Shown here: positions 27,188 to 36,715 of the stretch, in pieces
How the letters are laid out: every line of letters begins with the position of its first letter
Position numbering within the stretch: the stretch's first letter is position 1
DNA from: Planctomycetota bacterium
Lineage (GTDB): Bacteria; Planctomycetota; Phycisphaerae; UBA1845
Assembly (NCBI GenBank): GCA_016208685.1
Contig: JACQXM010000021.1
Location: 1 to 54,477, forward strand
Reading direction: 5' to 3'
Length of the DNA stretch: 54,477 nucleotides
The notes under the pieces: generated by a model
What the model was told of the DNA's origin: nothing
What the model saw: the letters and a program-made list of their open reading frames with translations, nothing else
Databases searched by the model: none
Program-made: the position numbers and the translations under genes

Positions 27188-30100
27188 CTATCTCCCGAAA
27201 CTGACCATGAACCCGTGGGCATCGAAAAGGTCCACGTGGCCGTCGGTGTTGAAGTCGAACGGCGCGCACGAGGGCGGCGGCGCCTCTGCCGGTCCCCTCA
27301 GGCACGCGGAAAGCAAAGCAGCGTCGGCAAGGCCGCGTGATCCGTCGCCGTTCCCATCACCCAGACCGTCGCATTCGTCTGGCGTCTGGTTGCCGTTCAG
27401 GTCTACGCTGTGGCCGGCGATCAAGTCGCAATCATCGGGCGTTCGGCTCCGGTTGCAGTCGAATGTGCCGAGCACGTCGTAGGAGAGCCGGATCTGCACG
27501 TAGGGCTGCGAGGCGTGGATGCTGTTGCGGCGTCGCGTGCAACCCAGGCTGCTGGTGGTGGTAACGACAAACTCGGCGGCCGCCGTCGGCGATACCAGGG
27601 CGTCGAACGCCGCCGCCTCCAACGAAAACAGGGCGCGAAACGGCGGGGCGCCGAGGGTCCCGGGGCAGCCGGTCGGCCCCGGAGAGGCTATGCGTCCCAA
27701 CTCCTGACCGTTCAGCAGCACGGTAGCGTAGCGCGCCCCGACGTCCAGGTAGGCTTCCATCGTCACCTGTACCAACACATCGGACCCGGCCGGCGGGGGG
27801 GCCGCCACGCGGAACGCCTGCGGGAAATCGTCGACGAGGGGGAACAGCAGGCCCGACTGGGCGACGAACGTCCGCAACGATTCGCATTCGTCGGGGACGC
27901 CGTTCGCATTGCAGTCCGCCGCGGCGCCGGAGGCAAGGTCGCATTCGTCGGGTCGGCCGTTGGCGTTGCAGTCCAGTCCCGGGGCGGCGAGCAGGTCGCA
28001 ATCGTCGGGAATGCCGTTTGCGTTGCAGTCGGCTTCGCAGCTATCGAGCACGCCGTCCGCGTCGCAGTCGCCGGCGCCCGCTGCCGCCTGGCAGGAATCC
28101 GGCGTCAGGTCGCCATCGCAGTCAGTGTCGGCGGGGGCGATCTGCAAATACACAGAGATGTTCGGCGTCCCCAGGGGCTCGGAAAAGTTCCCCGTAGCGC
28201 GGTTGGCCACGGCGATGTCCATCGCGCCGTCGCCGTTGAAGTCCGCCAGCCTCAGGTCCGTCGGCCGCGTGCCCACCGCGTAGGCGATCACCGGCGCGAA
28301 TCCTCCCCAGGTGCCGTCGGGCTGCGAACCCAGGTTCATCCAAGCGCCGACTTCGTTGCTGTCCCCGTAGACGGCCGCAAGGTCCAACTGCTTGTCGCCA
28401 TTCATGTCCGCCGCACGCACCTGGAAAGGCGCCCGGCCATGGACCAATTCGACAGGTGGCGCGAACCCGGCCCAGCCTCCGCCTGGCATTGCACCCCGGT
28501 TGAGCAGAATGGACAGTTTCGACTCCGGCGTGGCGGGCGGGTCGTAGGAGGCATTCGCGACCACCAGATCCGCGTATCCGTCAGCGTCGAAGTCGCCGGA
28601 GGCCACCGCGAAGGGCTGGTCGAATCCGAACTCGTAGCCCTCGAAGAGGATGGGGAGCCCGAAGTCGGGCCATGACTCGCCGGCACGGGCCTCGTTCAAC
28701 GCAACTTGCAGCGCCCCCACGAAGCCGTAGCTGGATTGATTGATCACCGCCACATCGAGATCGCCGTCGCCCTCGGCGTCGAAGAGAGTGAGCGAGCGCG
28801 GCGCCTCGCGGGTCTCGAATGACCCTCCGGCGGAAAAGTGACCCACTCCATCGTTGAGCAGGACCGACGCGGCCCCGAAGCCATCTCCCAGCGTGCCGAA
28901 CGTCGCGACCAGGTCGGGATCGCCGTCCTGGTCGATATCGCCGGAAACCACCGCCTGGGGAGTGGCACCGGAGCCGGGGAAGCTGAGTGCTACGGAAGGC
29001 GCGAACCCCCACCAAAGCCCACCCAGGTTGCGCGCGAAAAACAGCGGAGTGGCCAGGTCGATGTCCCCGTCGGCATCGAGGTCGGCGGCGACGAACGACC
29101 GCGGATAACCCCCGGTGACGGCCACCAGGTCATCGAACTCGCCGAAACCGTTGTTCGTGATGACATGCAGAGATCCGTCGCTGTCGCACGTCGCCAGGTC
29201 GGCGTCGCCGTCCTGATCGAAGTCCGCCGCGACCAGAGATTGCGGATAGGCGCCGACGTCGAAATCGTCCCTCCGGCCCAGCACGAACCTCTGGAAGTCG
29301 CAAGCATCCGGATAGGCGTTGGCGTTGCATTCTGCGGCGTCAGGACAGTCTCCCTCCTCGCGCGTGACGAGGATGTTGTCGATCGTGATACGCGTACCAA
29401 ACGCGAATCGGAGGGCAAGGCGAAATCGTAGCGACGCATGCAAGGCGGCGCGGGGAAGGTCCACGGTCCGGATTCCCGAGGCCGCCGTGCCCAAGCCGGC
29501 GTCGAAGACATCGCGGTTCGTCAGTCGCCACACCCCACCGTCCCAGTAGTGGATTTCGAGTTCGCCGTACCCCTGGCAGCACTCCCACGAGAAATCAAAC
29601 CGCAGTGACGCGCGCAACGCTGCCGACAGGTCCATGCTGCGAGTCTCCGCGAATCCGCCCTGAGAAATGCGGAGCGCGTAGCTTGCACCGCCGTGCAAGA
29701 CGACTTCTGCCGAGGAACTGTCCGCCCACCCGGCCGGATCGAGGTACGCGTCGGGGAATGACTCCTGGAACACGATCGGCGGGCTTTCAACGTCACAACT
29801 GTCCAGTTCGTCGTTGCCGTTGCAATCCGTCTGTGCACCGGTCAGCAGCTCGCAGCTATCGGCGACGCCGTCGCCGTTGCAGTCCGCGCCGAGCATCGGG
29901 GACTCATAGGCGCCCATGTCCACGCGACAGCGCTGTCGTCGGGGTTCGTGATTGAAATCCGTTTCCCCCGGCGGGGGCAGGTAATCGGGATCGCCGCGGT
30001 TGATGGCGGGCGAGACATTCGCCAGTCGCAGGTTCCATTGCGCGGGATCGGGCCCCAGGTTCACGAACTTCGGATCGGCGGTTCGGTTCCCCGGCCCGGG

Positions 30101-31468
30101 GTGGCGATAAGGTAAGGTGCTGTATGCAACATCCGCTGCTCCTGCGATGCTCTGATCCTCCCCTAACGGAGCCCAGAACACGGAGGATCGAACCACTACC
30201 TGAGTCGGTGCGGGGAATGGCGGGCCGGCGCTGAAGAGGCCGCCGGCGCCGTGCTGGGATTCGTTCCACACAAAGGTGCCGTTGCGGATGGCGGCCGGTG
30301 TATCCACGGCGCTGACGCCGCCGCCGCTGTCCGCCGCGAAGTTCCTGCCGATGATGCTGTTGGCGATCTCCAGCCGGCCCCGTTCGGCGCTGATTCCGCC
30401 GCCCCCGTAACACGTGTCGTTCCCGATGAGCGTGCTTCGCGCCACCGTCGCATCGCAGTCCGTCAGGCCGGCGGCACCGCCGCTCGTCCAACAGTTGCTG
30501 TTCCCAGAGAACTCCGAGTCCTCGACCACGAGCGTCGAACCGCCGGTGCACAAGACCCCGCCTGCGTCGTAGGTGTCTCGCACTTTGGTCGAGCGGACGC
30601 TCGCCTGCGCGGCATCGCGGATCCGGATGGCGCAGAAGTTCGAGACGAGCTCGCCGTCGATCAGCTCCAGCGAGCTATCGGCCAGGTCAATGGCGCCGCC
30701 GTCAGGGGGCGAGCCCGCAACACCGCGGGCGTAGAAGAGATCGAGTACCGCGTACGACCGGGCCGTAAACCGAGCGCCGGCGCCGATGCAATCGAAAACA
30801 GACGTTGCCTCGATAACCGGATTCCCGGCCGTAACGTCGATGCAGGGGCCGGACATGAACTCCACTAGGCAGGCGCGGATGGTCGGTCCGGCTCCCACGA
30901 TGCGTATGCCGGTTCCCCCATGCGAGATGCGGAACCCTTCGAGGATCGCTCCCGCGCCCTCGCCATTGGCGAACCGCACAGCGGTCAGCCCTGGCTGGGC
31001 TTCCAGGTCGATCTCGCAGGAGGCAAAGGGTGACGGCGGGGCCTCGCAACGCAGATGGATGTCCCGGCCCGCGAAATCCAGGTCTTGGTTGCCGGCCCCG
31101 GTATACAACCCCCGGCGAACGATGATCTCATCGCCGGCGGAGGCGGAATCGAGTGCCTCCTGAATGGCATCAAACGGGTGGGCGTCCGTGCCGTCTTCGG
31201 CGGGATCGCCGGTGAGGGGGTCCATGGGGGCCGGGTCGCCCGGGGCGTCGTCGTCGACATGCCAGACGGCACCCTGGGCCGCCGGGCAGGCGGTGAACCC
31301 CAGGATGCAAAGACGTACCACGAGGGCGGCGCGCCACGTCTTCGCGCCTGGCCGGACCGGCCGGCCAGGTGCCGCAACCTGGCGCAGGGGCGATAACTCC
31401 GCCTCAGAGGACCGATGTACCGGCAAGGGTCGAGGCGGGTGAGGAATCTTGTTCCGCAGAAAGGACAT
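27188..31468 (-). CDS. Giant secreted protein: parallel beta-helix, MAM-like, FG-GAP repeats, DCNxNG repeats, dockerin tail
   Basis: Encodes 1426 residues from the ATG at 31468; a GTG at 31555 would add 29 residues. After a long basic N-region a hydrophobic segment ends at about residue 66 (CPAAQG/AVWHVDDD), an export signal. Residues 67 to about 480 form a right-handed parallel beta-helix (DAIQEALDSASAGDEIIVRR, then many short turns). DCNGDGVADSCELL-type units and a MAM-like domain follow, then FG-GAP/VCBS repeats at about 720-1090 (VAADFDQDGDADLATC, GDFDADGYADLVVANA, ADFNGDGAMDIAVAN), which build a beta-propeller. More DCNANGIPDDCD units follow, and the end carries paired dockerin-like calcium loops (DGNGDGSRGLADAALL and DFNTDGHVDLFDAHGF). 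It is probably extracellular, perhaps carbohydrate-binding, with no visible catalytic residues. Confidence 0.85.
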   Translation of the reverse strand: MSFLRNKIPHPPRPLPVHRSSEAELSPLRQVAAPGRPVRPGAKTWRAALVVRLCILGFTACPAAQGAVWHVDDDAPGDPAPMDPLTGDPAEDGTDAHPFDAIQEALDSASAGDEIIVRRGLYTGAGNQDLDFAGRDIHLRCEAPPSPFASCEIDLEAQPGLTAVRFANGEGAGAILEGFRISHGGTGIRIVGAGPTIRACLVEFMSGPCIDVTAGNPVIEATSVFDCIGAGARFTARSYAVLDLFYARGVAGSPPDGGAIDLADSSLELIDGELVSNFCAIRIRDAAQASVRSTKVRDTYDAGGVLCTGGSTLVVEDSEFSGNSNCWTSGGAAGLTDCDATVARSTLIGNDTCYGGGGISAERGRLEIANSIIGRNFAADSGGGVSAVDTPAAIRNGTFVWNESQHGAGGLFSAGPPFPAPTQVVVRSSVFWAPLGEDQSIAGAADVAYSTLPYRHPGPGNRTADPKFVNLGPDPAQWNLRLANVSPAINRGDPDYLPPPGETDFNHEPRRQRCRVDMGAYESPMLGADCNGDGVADSCELLTGAQTDCNGNDELDSCDVESPPIVFQESFPDAYLDPAGWADSSSAEVVLHGGASYALRISQGGFAETRSMDLSAALRASLRFDFSWECCQGYGELEIHYWDGGVWRLTNRDVFDAGLGTAASGIRTVDLPRAALHASLRFRLALRFAFGTRITIDNILVTREEGDCPDAAECNANAYPDACDFQRFVLGRRDDFDVGAYPQSLVAADFDQDGDADLATCDSDGSLHVITNNGFGEFDDLVAVTGGYPRSFVAADLDADGDIDLATPLFFARNLGGLWWGFAPSVALSFPGSGATPQAVVSGDIDQDGDPDLVATFGTLGDGFGAASVLLNDGVGHFSAGGSFETREAPRSLTLFDAEGDGDLDVAVINQSSYGFVGALQVALNEARAGESWPDFGLPILFEGYEFGFDQPFAVASGDFDADGYADLVVANASYDPPATPESKLSILLNRGAMPGGGWAGFAPPVELVHGRAPFQVRAADMNGDKQLDLAAVYGDSNEVGAWMNLGSQPDGTWGGFAPVIAYAVGTRPTDLRLADFNGDGAMDIAVANRATGNFSEPLGTPNISVYLQIAPADTDCDGDLTPDSCQAAAGAGDCDADGVLDSCEADCNANGIPDDCDLLAAPGLDCNANGRPDECDLASGAAADCNANGVPDECESLRTFVAQSGLLFPLVDDFPQAFRVAAPPPAGSDVLVQVTMEAYLDVGARYATVLLNGQELGRIASPGPTGCPGTLGAPPFRALFSLEAAAFDALVSPTAAAEFVVTTTSSLGCTRRRNSIHASQPYVQIRLSYDVLGTFDCNRSRTPDDCDLIAGHSVDLNGNQTPDECDGLGDGNGDGSRGLADAALLSACLRGPAEAPPPSCAPFDFNTDGHVDLFDAHGFMVSFGR
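27209..27241. repeat. 33-bp direct repeat, right copy
   Basis: This copy lies within the 3' coding end of the giant gene at 27188-31468 and encodes the second dockerin half (HVDLFDAHGF). The left copy is at 23990-24022. Confidence 0.8.
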
Positions 31469-31737
31469 GAACGCTTCCGCCGCCGCCGGGACCACGCGCT
31501 GTGCCGGAATGTCCGCCCGGCATGGTGCGCCCGGAACTGCACAACCGGCCTTCACGCCGGCGCGATAGGCCCTCAGACCAAGCTACCAAACACCGAGCCG
31601 CGAACCAAGAATTTTCTTGCGCGCAAGGCAAGGATTCTCCACGGTTCGCGCACGGAAAGGGGCGTCCGGCGCCGATCACGCGCCACAATGTCTCCGCACA
31701 TCCGGGTCGGCGGCGAGCACGGCGCGCAAGCTGCGGA

Positions 31738-32013
31738 CTACCCCTCGGCAGTGGTGGGGTCTATGACGCTTCGGATGCGCGACACGCGGTTGGCGGGAAA
31801 ACCACCCTTAGTGGCGTGCTCGCGCACCGACTGCTCGTCGGGGGCGAGGTACACGCAGTAGATCTTGTCGTCGGTCACGTAACTGTGCAGCCACTGGATG
31901 CGCGGACCCATCTGGTGCAGCACGGCGCACGACTTCTGCGAGATGGCCTGCAGCTCGGCCGGTGTCAGTTTGCCGGCACCCGGAATCTCCCGTTCGATCA
32001 GAAACTTGGGCAT
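31738..32013 (-). CDS. DUF4242-family protein
   Basis: Encodes 91 residues. The ATG at 32013 has GGAGG just upstream, which is why the longer frame is rejected. The whole length matches the DUF4242 pattern: MPKFLIEREIPGAGKLTP at the start, then WLHSYVTDDKIYCVYLAPDE and HATKGGFPANRVSRI with a conserved His. Members form small alpha-beta dimers; one from Streptomyces binds nickel, but the general role is unknown. It lies between the giant gene and the ferredoxin gene, both on the same strand. Confidence 0.85.
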   Translation of the reverse strand: MPKFLIEREIPGAGKLTPAELQAISQKSCAVLHQMGPRIQWLHSYVTDDKIYCVYLAPDEQSVREHATKGGFPANRVSRIRSVIDPTTAEG

Positions 32014-32184
32014 GTTCCTCCTCCGAAAGCCAGGGGGAGCGACGCGTGAGCGCCGCCGTGCCGGGCACGGGCGACTCGGCGCGCCGTGGCACCCCATTTC
32101 ACGTCCGATGGGACAGAATGCGGCACCGCAGGCTACTTCAGCCAGGTACCTTCGGCAACCCGGCGCGCCACACTCCAGGTACGC

Positions 32185-32568
32185 TCAGCGAGGCCCGCCC
32201 AGACCGAGCTGAACGCCGCCGCCGCGGTGTCGGCAGGCAGCGGTGTTGATACAGTCGCCTGCCAGGCGCAACCTCGCTACGGGTCGGCCCTCGACCAGAT
32301 GCGACTGGACGATCTCCTCCACATCTGCCATAGTCACGAAGCCGTACCACACGGCCTCGGGGTAAACGACGACCGTAACGCCGTGCTCGCACTGGTCCAG
32401 GCAACCCGAGGTGTTGATCCGCACCCGGCCCTCGAGGCCGCGCTGCGCGGCGAGCGCCTTCATCGACTCGCGAATCGCCTCCGATCCCTTGGCGCGACAG
32501 CACCCGCGTTGGTGACCCGCGGCGCGATCGTTGGTGCACACGAACACGTGACGTTCGAACAGGGGCAT
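32185..32568 (-). CDS. Thioredoxin-like [2Fe-2S] ferredoxin
   Basis: Encodes 127 residues. The protein carries electrons on a [2Fe-2S] cluster. FERHVFVCTNDRA with C11, GCC with C23 (or C24), and TSGCLDQCEHG with C56 and C60 fit the ligand set of thioredoxin-fold ferredoxins (C-x10-12-C, then C-x3-C). The usual GVTVVVYPEAVWYGFVT strand-helix segment follows, ending in VEEIVQSHL. A C-terminal extension (about 105-127) has two extra Cys (GDCINTAAC) not needed for the cluster. The gene follows recJ on the same strand, with a hairpin between. Its partner enzyme is not obvious here; the 2-oxoacid oxidoreductase is 9 kb away. Confidence 0.88.
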   Translation of the reverse strand: MPLFERHVFVCTNDRAAGHQRGCCRAKGSEAIRESMKALAAQRGLEGRVRINTSGCLDQCEHGVTVVVYPEAVWYGFVTMADVEEIVQSHLVEGRPVARLRLAGDCINTAACRHRGGGVQLGLGGPR

Positions 32569-32597
32569 GCGTCGACTCTCATTGCCGGGCGGCGGCC

Positions 32598-32625
32598 GAG
32601 CCGGGCCCGCGATCGCGGGCGGCTC
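32598..32625 (-). terminator. Hairpin at the end of recJ
   Basis: On the minus strand GAGCCG-CCCGCG pairs with CGCGGG-CC-CGGCTC around the recJ stop codon, a very stable stem with a two-base bulge. There is no T-run. It may reduce read-through into the ferredoxin gene. Confidence 0.4.
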
Positions 32626-34348
32626 AGGGGGGGAACTGCAGGTCGATGATCTGCATCTCCACGCTGCGTCGACCGTTAAACGCGTTAATCGTCGGTTCGA
32701 ACGCCACGCGGCAGCGGCGGTGATGTTTGAGGTCCTCCAGGTGACCGCCCAGTCCGAACCCGATACCGCGGATGCACACGCCGTGGTGCTGAAAAGCCGC
32801 CTGGAGGTGGTCGCTGCCCTTGCCCACGCAGCGCGGCTCGGCGGCGAGCTCCACCCAATCGGTCGCCAGTCGTGGCCGGGGGTTGCCCACTCCGAAGGGA
32901 CCCAGGTCCAGGATGGCCTGCGTTGTCGGCAAGTCCAGTTGCTCGAGTGTTACCTCCGCATCCAGGCGCAACTTGGGAAGCAGGTCCTCGCCCGTCAGAC
33001 GCTGATTGGCGATTTGCACGAATGCCTCGGCAAAGGCCGGCACGCGGGGGGTGGCGACCTTGAGCCCGGCGGCCATGGCGTGCCCACCGTAGCTGATCAA
33101 GTGCTCGGCGCAGTCCGCCAGCGCCGCGGCAAGGTCGAACGGCGCGATGCTCCGCGCCGACCCCTGTCCCTCTCCGCCTGCCAGTGCGATGAGCACTGCC
33201 GGGCGGTGGTACTGTTCCGCGAGCCGCGCGGCGACGATTCCGATGACGCCGGGGTGCCACCCCGCGCAGGCGAGCACCAGCGCCCGGCGTGCGTCGTTTG
33301 CCAGGTGGTCCCGTTCCACGATCTCCCGCGCCTGCCGCAGGATCTTGCGTTCCACGGACTGTCGCGAGCGGTTGTGTTCCTCGAGGTAAAGCGCGATTTC
33401 CCTGGCACGGGCGGCGTCGGCGCTGGTGAAGAGTTCGACCGCGAGTCGCGCGTGGCCCATGCGCCCGGCGGCGTTGAGCCGCGGCGCGAGCTTGAAGCCC
33501 ACGTCGTACCCGCTGATCTTCTCGCCCGTCAGGCCCGCGGATTCGATGAGCGCCGCCAGTCCAGGAAGCGGCGAGTCGGGCACAGCCGCCAGCCCGTGGC
33601 GCGCGAGAATGCGGTTCTCCCCCCGCAGCGCCACCACGTCCGCAATGGTGCCCAGGGCCACCAAGGGCAGCAGATCCAGCAGCACGGAGCGCAGCTCGGG
33701 TGTCACGCGCTCGGCACCACAGAGCTCCTGCGCCACAGCCCAGGCCAGCTTGAACGCCACGCCCGCGCCGCTCAGGTCCGGGTTGGGGTAGCCCTCCCGG
33801 ATCGCGGGGTGAACGATGGCGTCGGCCTCCGGCAGCGTCTCCCGCGGCGCGTGGTGGTCGGTGATGATCAGTTTGACGCCCGCCTGGCGTACCGCCTCCG
33901 CGACCTCCACCGCGGTCACGCCGCAGTCGATGGTGACGATCAGCCCCGCGCCCTCGCGGATCAGGCGGCGAACGGCCTCCAGGTTCAGGCCGTAGCCTTC
34001 CTCGACGCGATGCGGAACGTAGAAGGTGACCTCGGCGCCCGCGGCGCGCAACAGCCGCCAGAGCAGGGCAACGCCGGTGATTCCGTCCACGTCGTAATCG
34101 CCGTAAAGAACGATTCTGGTTCGCGCGCGGGCCGCGGCGGCCAGCAGGGGCGCTGCCTGTTCGGCACCGGGAAGCAACCGCGGTGGGTGCAAGTCCTTAA
34201 GCTGCGGCGAGAGGAACGACGCGCTCGACTGGTCGGCGGCGACGCCGCGGTTGATGAGGAGCTGAGCGATGATCGGCGGAACGCGCCAGCGCGCCGCGGC
34301 GTCCGTGCAACCCGGCGCGGGATGCGAAATCAACCAGCGCTTGCTCAC
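32624..34348 (-). CDS. recJ: Single-stranded-DNA-specific exonuclease RecJ
   Basis: Encodes 574 residues from a GTG at 34348 with GGGAGGGAG upstream; this gives the usual RecJ length. A longer frame to 34513 lacks similarity and a binding site. RecJ degrades single-stranded DNA 5' to 3' in recombination and mismatch repair. The DHH phosphoesterase motifs are complete: LYGDYDVDGITG (82-92), VTIDCGVTA (with D141) and ITDHHAPRE (DHH 164-166), followed by PLVALGTIADVV. The DHHA1 part has WHPGVIGIVAARLAE, GGEGQGSARS and SYGGHAMAAGL, and the OB-like C-terminal domain has LGPFGVGNPRP. All key residues are present. Confidence 0.95.
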   Translation of the reverse strand: MSKRWLISHPAPGCTDAAARWRVPPIIAQLLINRGVAADQSSASFLSPQLKDLHPPRLLPGAEQAAPLLAAAARARTRIVLYGDYDVDGITGVALLWRLLRAAGAEVTFYVPHRVEEGYGLNLEAVRRLIREGAGLIVTIDCGVTAVEVAEAVRQAGVKLIITDHHAPRETLPEADAIVHPAIREGYPNPDLSGAGVAFKLAWAVAQELCGAERVTPELRSVLLDLLPLVALGTIADVVALRGENRILARHGLAAVPDSPLPGLAALIESAGLTGEKISGYDVGFKLAPRLNAAGRMGHARLAVELFTSADAARAREIALYLEEHNRSRQSVERKILRQAREIVERDHLANDARRALVLACAGWHPGVIGIVAARLAEQYHRPAVLIALAGGEGQGSARSIAPFDLAAALADCAEHLISYGGHAMAAGLKVATPRVPAFAEAFVQIANQRLTGEDLLPKLRLDAEVTLEQLDLPTTQAILDLGPFGVGNPRPRLATDWVELAAEPRCVGKGSDHLQAAFQHHGVCIRGIGFGLGGHLEDLKHHRRCRVAFEPTINAFNGRRSVEMQIIDLQFPP

Positions 34349-34671
34349 GAGCTCCCTCCCGAATAGGCCGCGCTCGACAAACCGAATGGCCGTAAGGCCG
34401 CTCCTCCACGGCGACCGCCCGCCGCCAGGTCGCCGGCCTGGGAGACCCTCGCTTCGGGTGGTCGAAACGCGTTCCGCAAGCCGCGCCGCGGTCGTCCGCC
34501 CCGCATTCCTCACGCCGGCGCGATGATACTTCTTTCCGGAATGGTCTATATAGCGGCCCCGTGAAGCGGGGTAAAGCGATCCGCGCGTCGCCCGGCGGGC
34601 GGCTCGGTCCGTTGCCGGCCGAGGACCGCGCCGCGATCCTCGGCCCCTGCCGTTTGCCCTGCATCGTGCGT
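34349..34671. other. Intergenic stretch between recJ and the HTH-receiver gene
   Basis: No gene is supported in these 323 bases. An AT-richer patch at about 34530-34552 (including TTCCGGAA and CTATATAG) may hold the recJ promoter on the minus strand, but I cannot place -35 and -10 boxes with confidence. Confidence 0.4.
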
Positions 34672-35268
34672 CTAGGATATGCCGGCGTGCTGCCCCGCAC
34701 CGTTCAGCGCCGCCTCAATCGTCCTGATGAGTGTCAGCGTATCAAAGGGTTTTTGCAGGTACCCGGCGAAGCCCGTCTGCCGCAGCGCTTCGCCCTCGCC
34801 GGTGAGGGGTTGTGAGGAAACCCCTACGAGCTGCGTGTGTTGAAGGCCGGCATCGGCGCGCAGCGCCCGCACCAGGCCGCGAGGGACCACATCCGGCAAC
34901 CCAACGTCCACCACCAGTACGTCCGGCTTCAGCTCGTGCGCCGCAACGCCCGCTTCAAACGCCGAAGTGGCGACGGCGACGTCATAGCTGCCCTGCGCCG
35001 TCAATGAATGCTGCACCGTGGAGGCAAACGCCGCGTCGCCGTCCAGAAGCAGCACCTTGGTGCGCCCGGTGTCCAGCCCGTTGAGGGGGATGCCATGCGC
35101 GCGCATGAAGCGCACGAGATGCTCGACGGGGATGCGACGGTCCTTGCTGCCCGGGATGCGATAGCCGCGGAGCTGACCCGAGTCGAACCACTTGGACACC
35201 GTGCGCGGTGCCACGTGACAGATTTTGGCCACTTCGCCCGTTGTCAATACGTTCTTGCCGGCGTCCAT
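34672..35268 (-). CDS. Regulator with excisionase-type HTH fused to a receiver domain
   Basis: Encodes 198 residues from the ATG at 35268; a TTG at 35325 is an alternative start. Residues about 8-60 form a MerR/excisionase-like winged helix (LTTGEVAKICHVAPRTVSKW, then RIPGSKDRRIPVEHLVRFM). Residues about 69-190 form a response-regulator receiver domain: acidic D76 and D78, phospho-acceptor D121 (VVDVGLP), S151 and K173 (LQKPF). All phosphorylation residues are present. The domain order is the reverse of most response regulators, which carry the output domain last; such HTH-first proteins are frequent in planctomycetes. No histidine kinase gene is nearby, so it is an orphan regulator. Confidence 0.88.
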   Translation of the reverse strand: MDAGKNVLTTGEVAKICHVAPRTVSKWFDSGQLRGYRIPGSKDRRIPVEHLVRFMRAHGIPLNGLDTGRTKVLLLDGDAAFASTVQHSLTAQGSYDVAVATSAFEAGVAAHELKPDVLVVDVGLPDVVPRGLVRALRADAGLQHTQLVGVSSQPLTGEGEALRQTGFAGYLQKPFDTLTLIRTIEAALNGAGQHAGIS

Positions 35269-35478
35269 CGCATCCCGAAACCACGGCGGACCGATGCCGG
35301 CGGTTTCAGCGGATGGCTCCGGCAAACAACGGTCGCTTTACGGTTTGTCGGATCGGGTGCGTAGCGACTTTCGGTCGTCGCGCGGGCGATCGGTGCCGGC
35401 GGCCTGCGCCCACTGCGGCGTCTGATAATCGGTCGGTGCACCGGCGCGTTCCCTTGCGCGCCCGGTCGCCCGGGCAGC

Positions 35479-36615
35479 TCAGCGGCGGGTTCGAAGTTGC
35501 GACATGGCGTCCGACAGCTCCGCGACCACACGGTCCACGTCGCCGGCCGAGAGCTCATGATGGAACGGCAGCGCGACGGTGCGTGCGGCGACCGCTTCGC
35601 AGACGGGGAAATCGCCCGGCCGATAGCCGAACCGCTCGACGTAGAACGGTTGCAGGTGGATGGGAGCGAAATAGTTGCTGCAGCCGATCCCGCGCTGCCG
35701 CAACCTGACGAGAATCTGATCCCGGTCGTCCGCGGAGAACTCATCCGCCAACCGCACCACGAACACGAACCAGCTCATCTCCACCGCCGCGTCGATGCGC
35801 TGCAAGACGACGCGCGGCTGATCCGCCAGTCGCTCCCGGTAGAGCGCCGCCACGCGCGAACGCTGGGCGATGATCTCGCCGATGCGGCGAAGCTGGGCCA
35901 GTCCCAGCGCGCAGTTGATGTCGCTCAGGCGGTAGTTGAAACCCATCCGCGGATGCGACAGCCAGCCGCCGTGGGTGTCGCGCCCCTGGTTACGCATCGA
36001 GCGGCACAGACGGGCGACGTCCTCGTCATCGGTGACAATCATCCCCCCTTCGCCCGTGGTGAGCTGCTTGTTGGGGTAGAACCCGAACACGCCGGCGTCG
36101 CCCAGGGCGCCGGCCGCCCGGCCGTGGTACCGGCTGCCCAGCGCCTCGCACGAATCCTCGATAACGCGAAGCCCATGCCGCTGCGCCACAGCGCGAATGG
36201 CGTTCATGTCGGCGACTTGTCCGAACACGTCCACGGGAATAACGGCCCGCGTGCGGGGCGTGATGGCCGCCCCCACGCGCCGTGCGTCGATGTTCCAGGT
36301 GTGCGGGTCGATGTCGGCGAAGACCGGACGAGCGCCCTCCATGAGCACGCAGTTCGCCGACGCTACGAAAGAGAACGGCGTGGTGATCACTTCATCGTCC
36401 GGACCGATTCCCAGCGCGCGAACCAGCAGGTGCAGGCCTGTGGTGCCGCTGGAGCAGGCGACGGCGTGGCGCGTGCCGCAGTAGGCGGCGAAGGCGGTTT
36501 CGAATTCGCCCAGTTTGGGGCCCAGGGAAAGATCGGCAGTGCGCAGCACGGCCACCACGGCGTCGATCTCCGCCTGCGTGAGGTTGGGTCGTGCCAGTGG
36601 AATGGGTGGAATCAT
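35479..36615 (-). CDS. DegT/DnrJ/EryC1/StrS-family sugar aminotransferase
   Basis: Encodes 378 residues. This PLP enzyme transfers an amino group to a nucleotide-bound keto-sugar. ACSSGTTGLHLLVRALGIG, DEVITTPFSFVASANCVLM, VDVFGQVADM, VIEDSCEALGSRY and FGFYPNKQLTTGEGG with PLP lysine K183 are all family marks; PRMGFNYRLSDINCALGLAQ and the C-terminal IHLQPFY complete it. The gene diverges from a nucleotide-sugar dehydrogenase gene with about 100 bases between them. The two probably serve surface polysaccharide or lipopolysaccharide-like sugar synthesis. A TATAAT sequence on the minus strand (36660-36665) may be its -10 box. The exact sugar is unknown. Confidence 0.92.
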   Translation of the reverse strand: MIPPIPLARPNLTQAEIDAVVAVLRTADLSLGPKLGEFETAFAAYCGTRHAVACSSGTTGLHLLVRALGIGPDDEVITTPFSFVASANCVLMEGARPVFADIDPHTWNIDARRVGAAITPRTRAVIPVDVFGQVADMNAIRAVAQRHGLRVIEDSCEALGSRYHGRAAGALGDAGVFGFYPNKQLTTGEGGMIVTDDEDVARLCRSMRNQGRDTHGGWLSHPRMGFNYRLSDINCALGLAQLRRIGEIIAQRSRVAALYRERLADQPRVVLQRIDAAVEMSWFVFVVRLADEFSADDRDQILVRLRQRGIGCSNYFAPIHLQPFYVERFGYRPGDFPVCEAVAARTVALPFHHELSAGDVDRVVAELSDAMSQLRTRR

Positions 36616-36659
36616 CGTGGTTCCGGAAAGCGCCGTGTTGGTCCCCCCGACGGCGGAGC

Positions 36660-36665
36660 ATTATA
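36660..36665 (-). promoter_or_regulatory. Candidate -10 box for the aminotransferase gene
   Basis: The minus strand reads TATAAT here, 45 bases upstream of the start codon. At 17-base spacing the -35 region is poor (TATCGA). Confidence 0.35.
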
Positions 36666-36715
36666 GTACGCTGGCAGGGGCGTCGATATGTTGTCGGCAG
36701 CCCAACGAACCTGCT

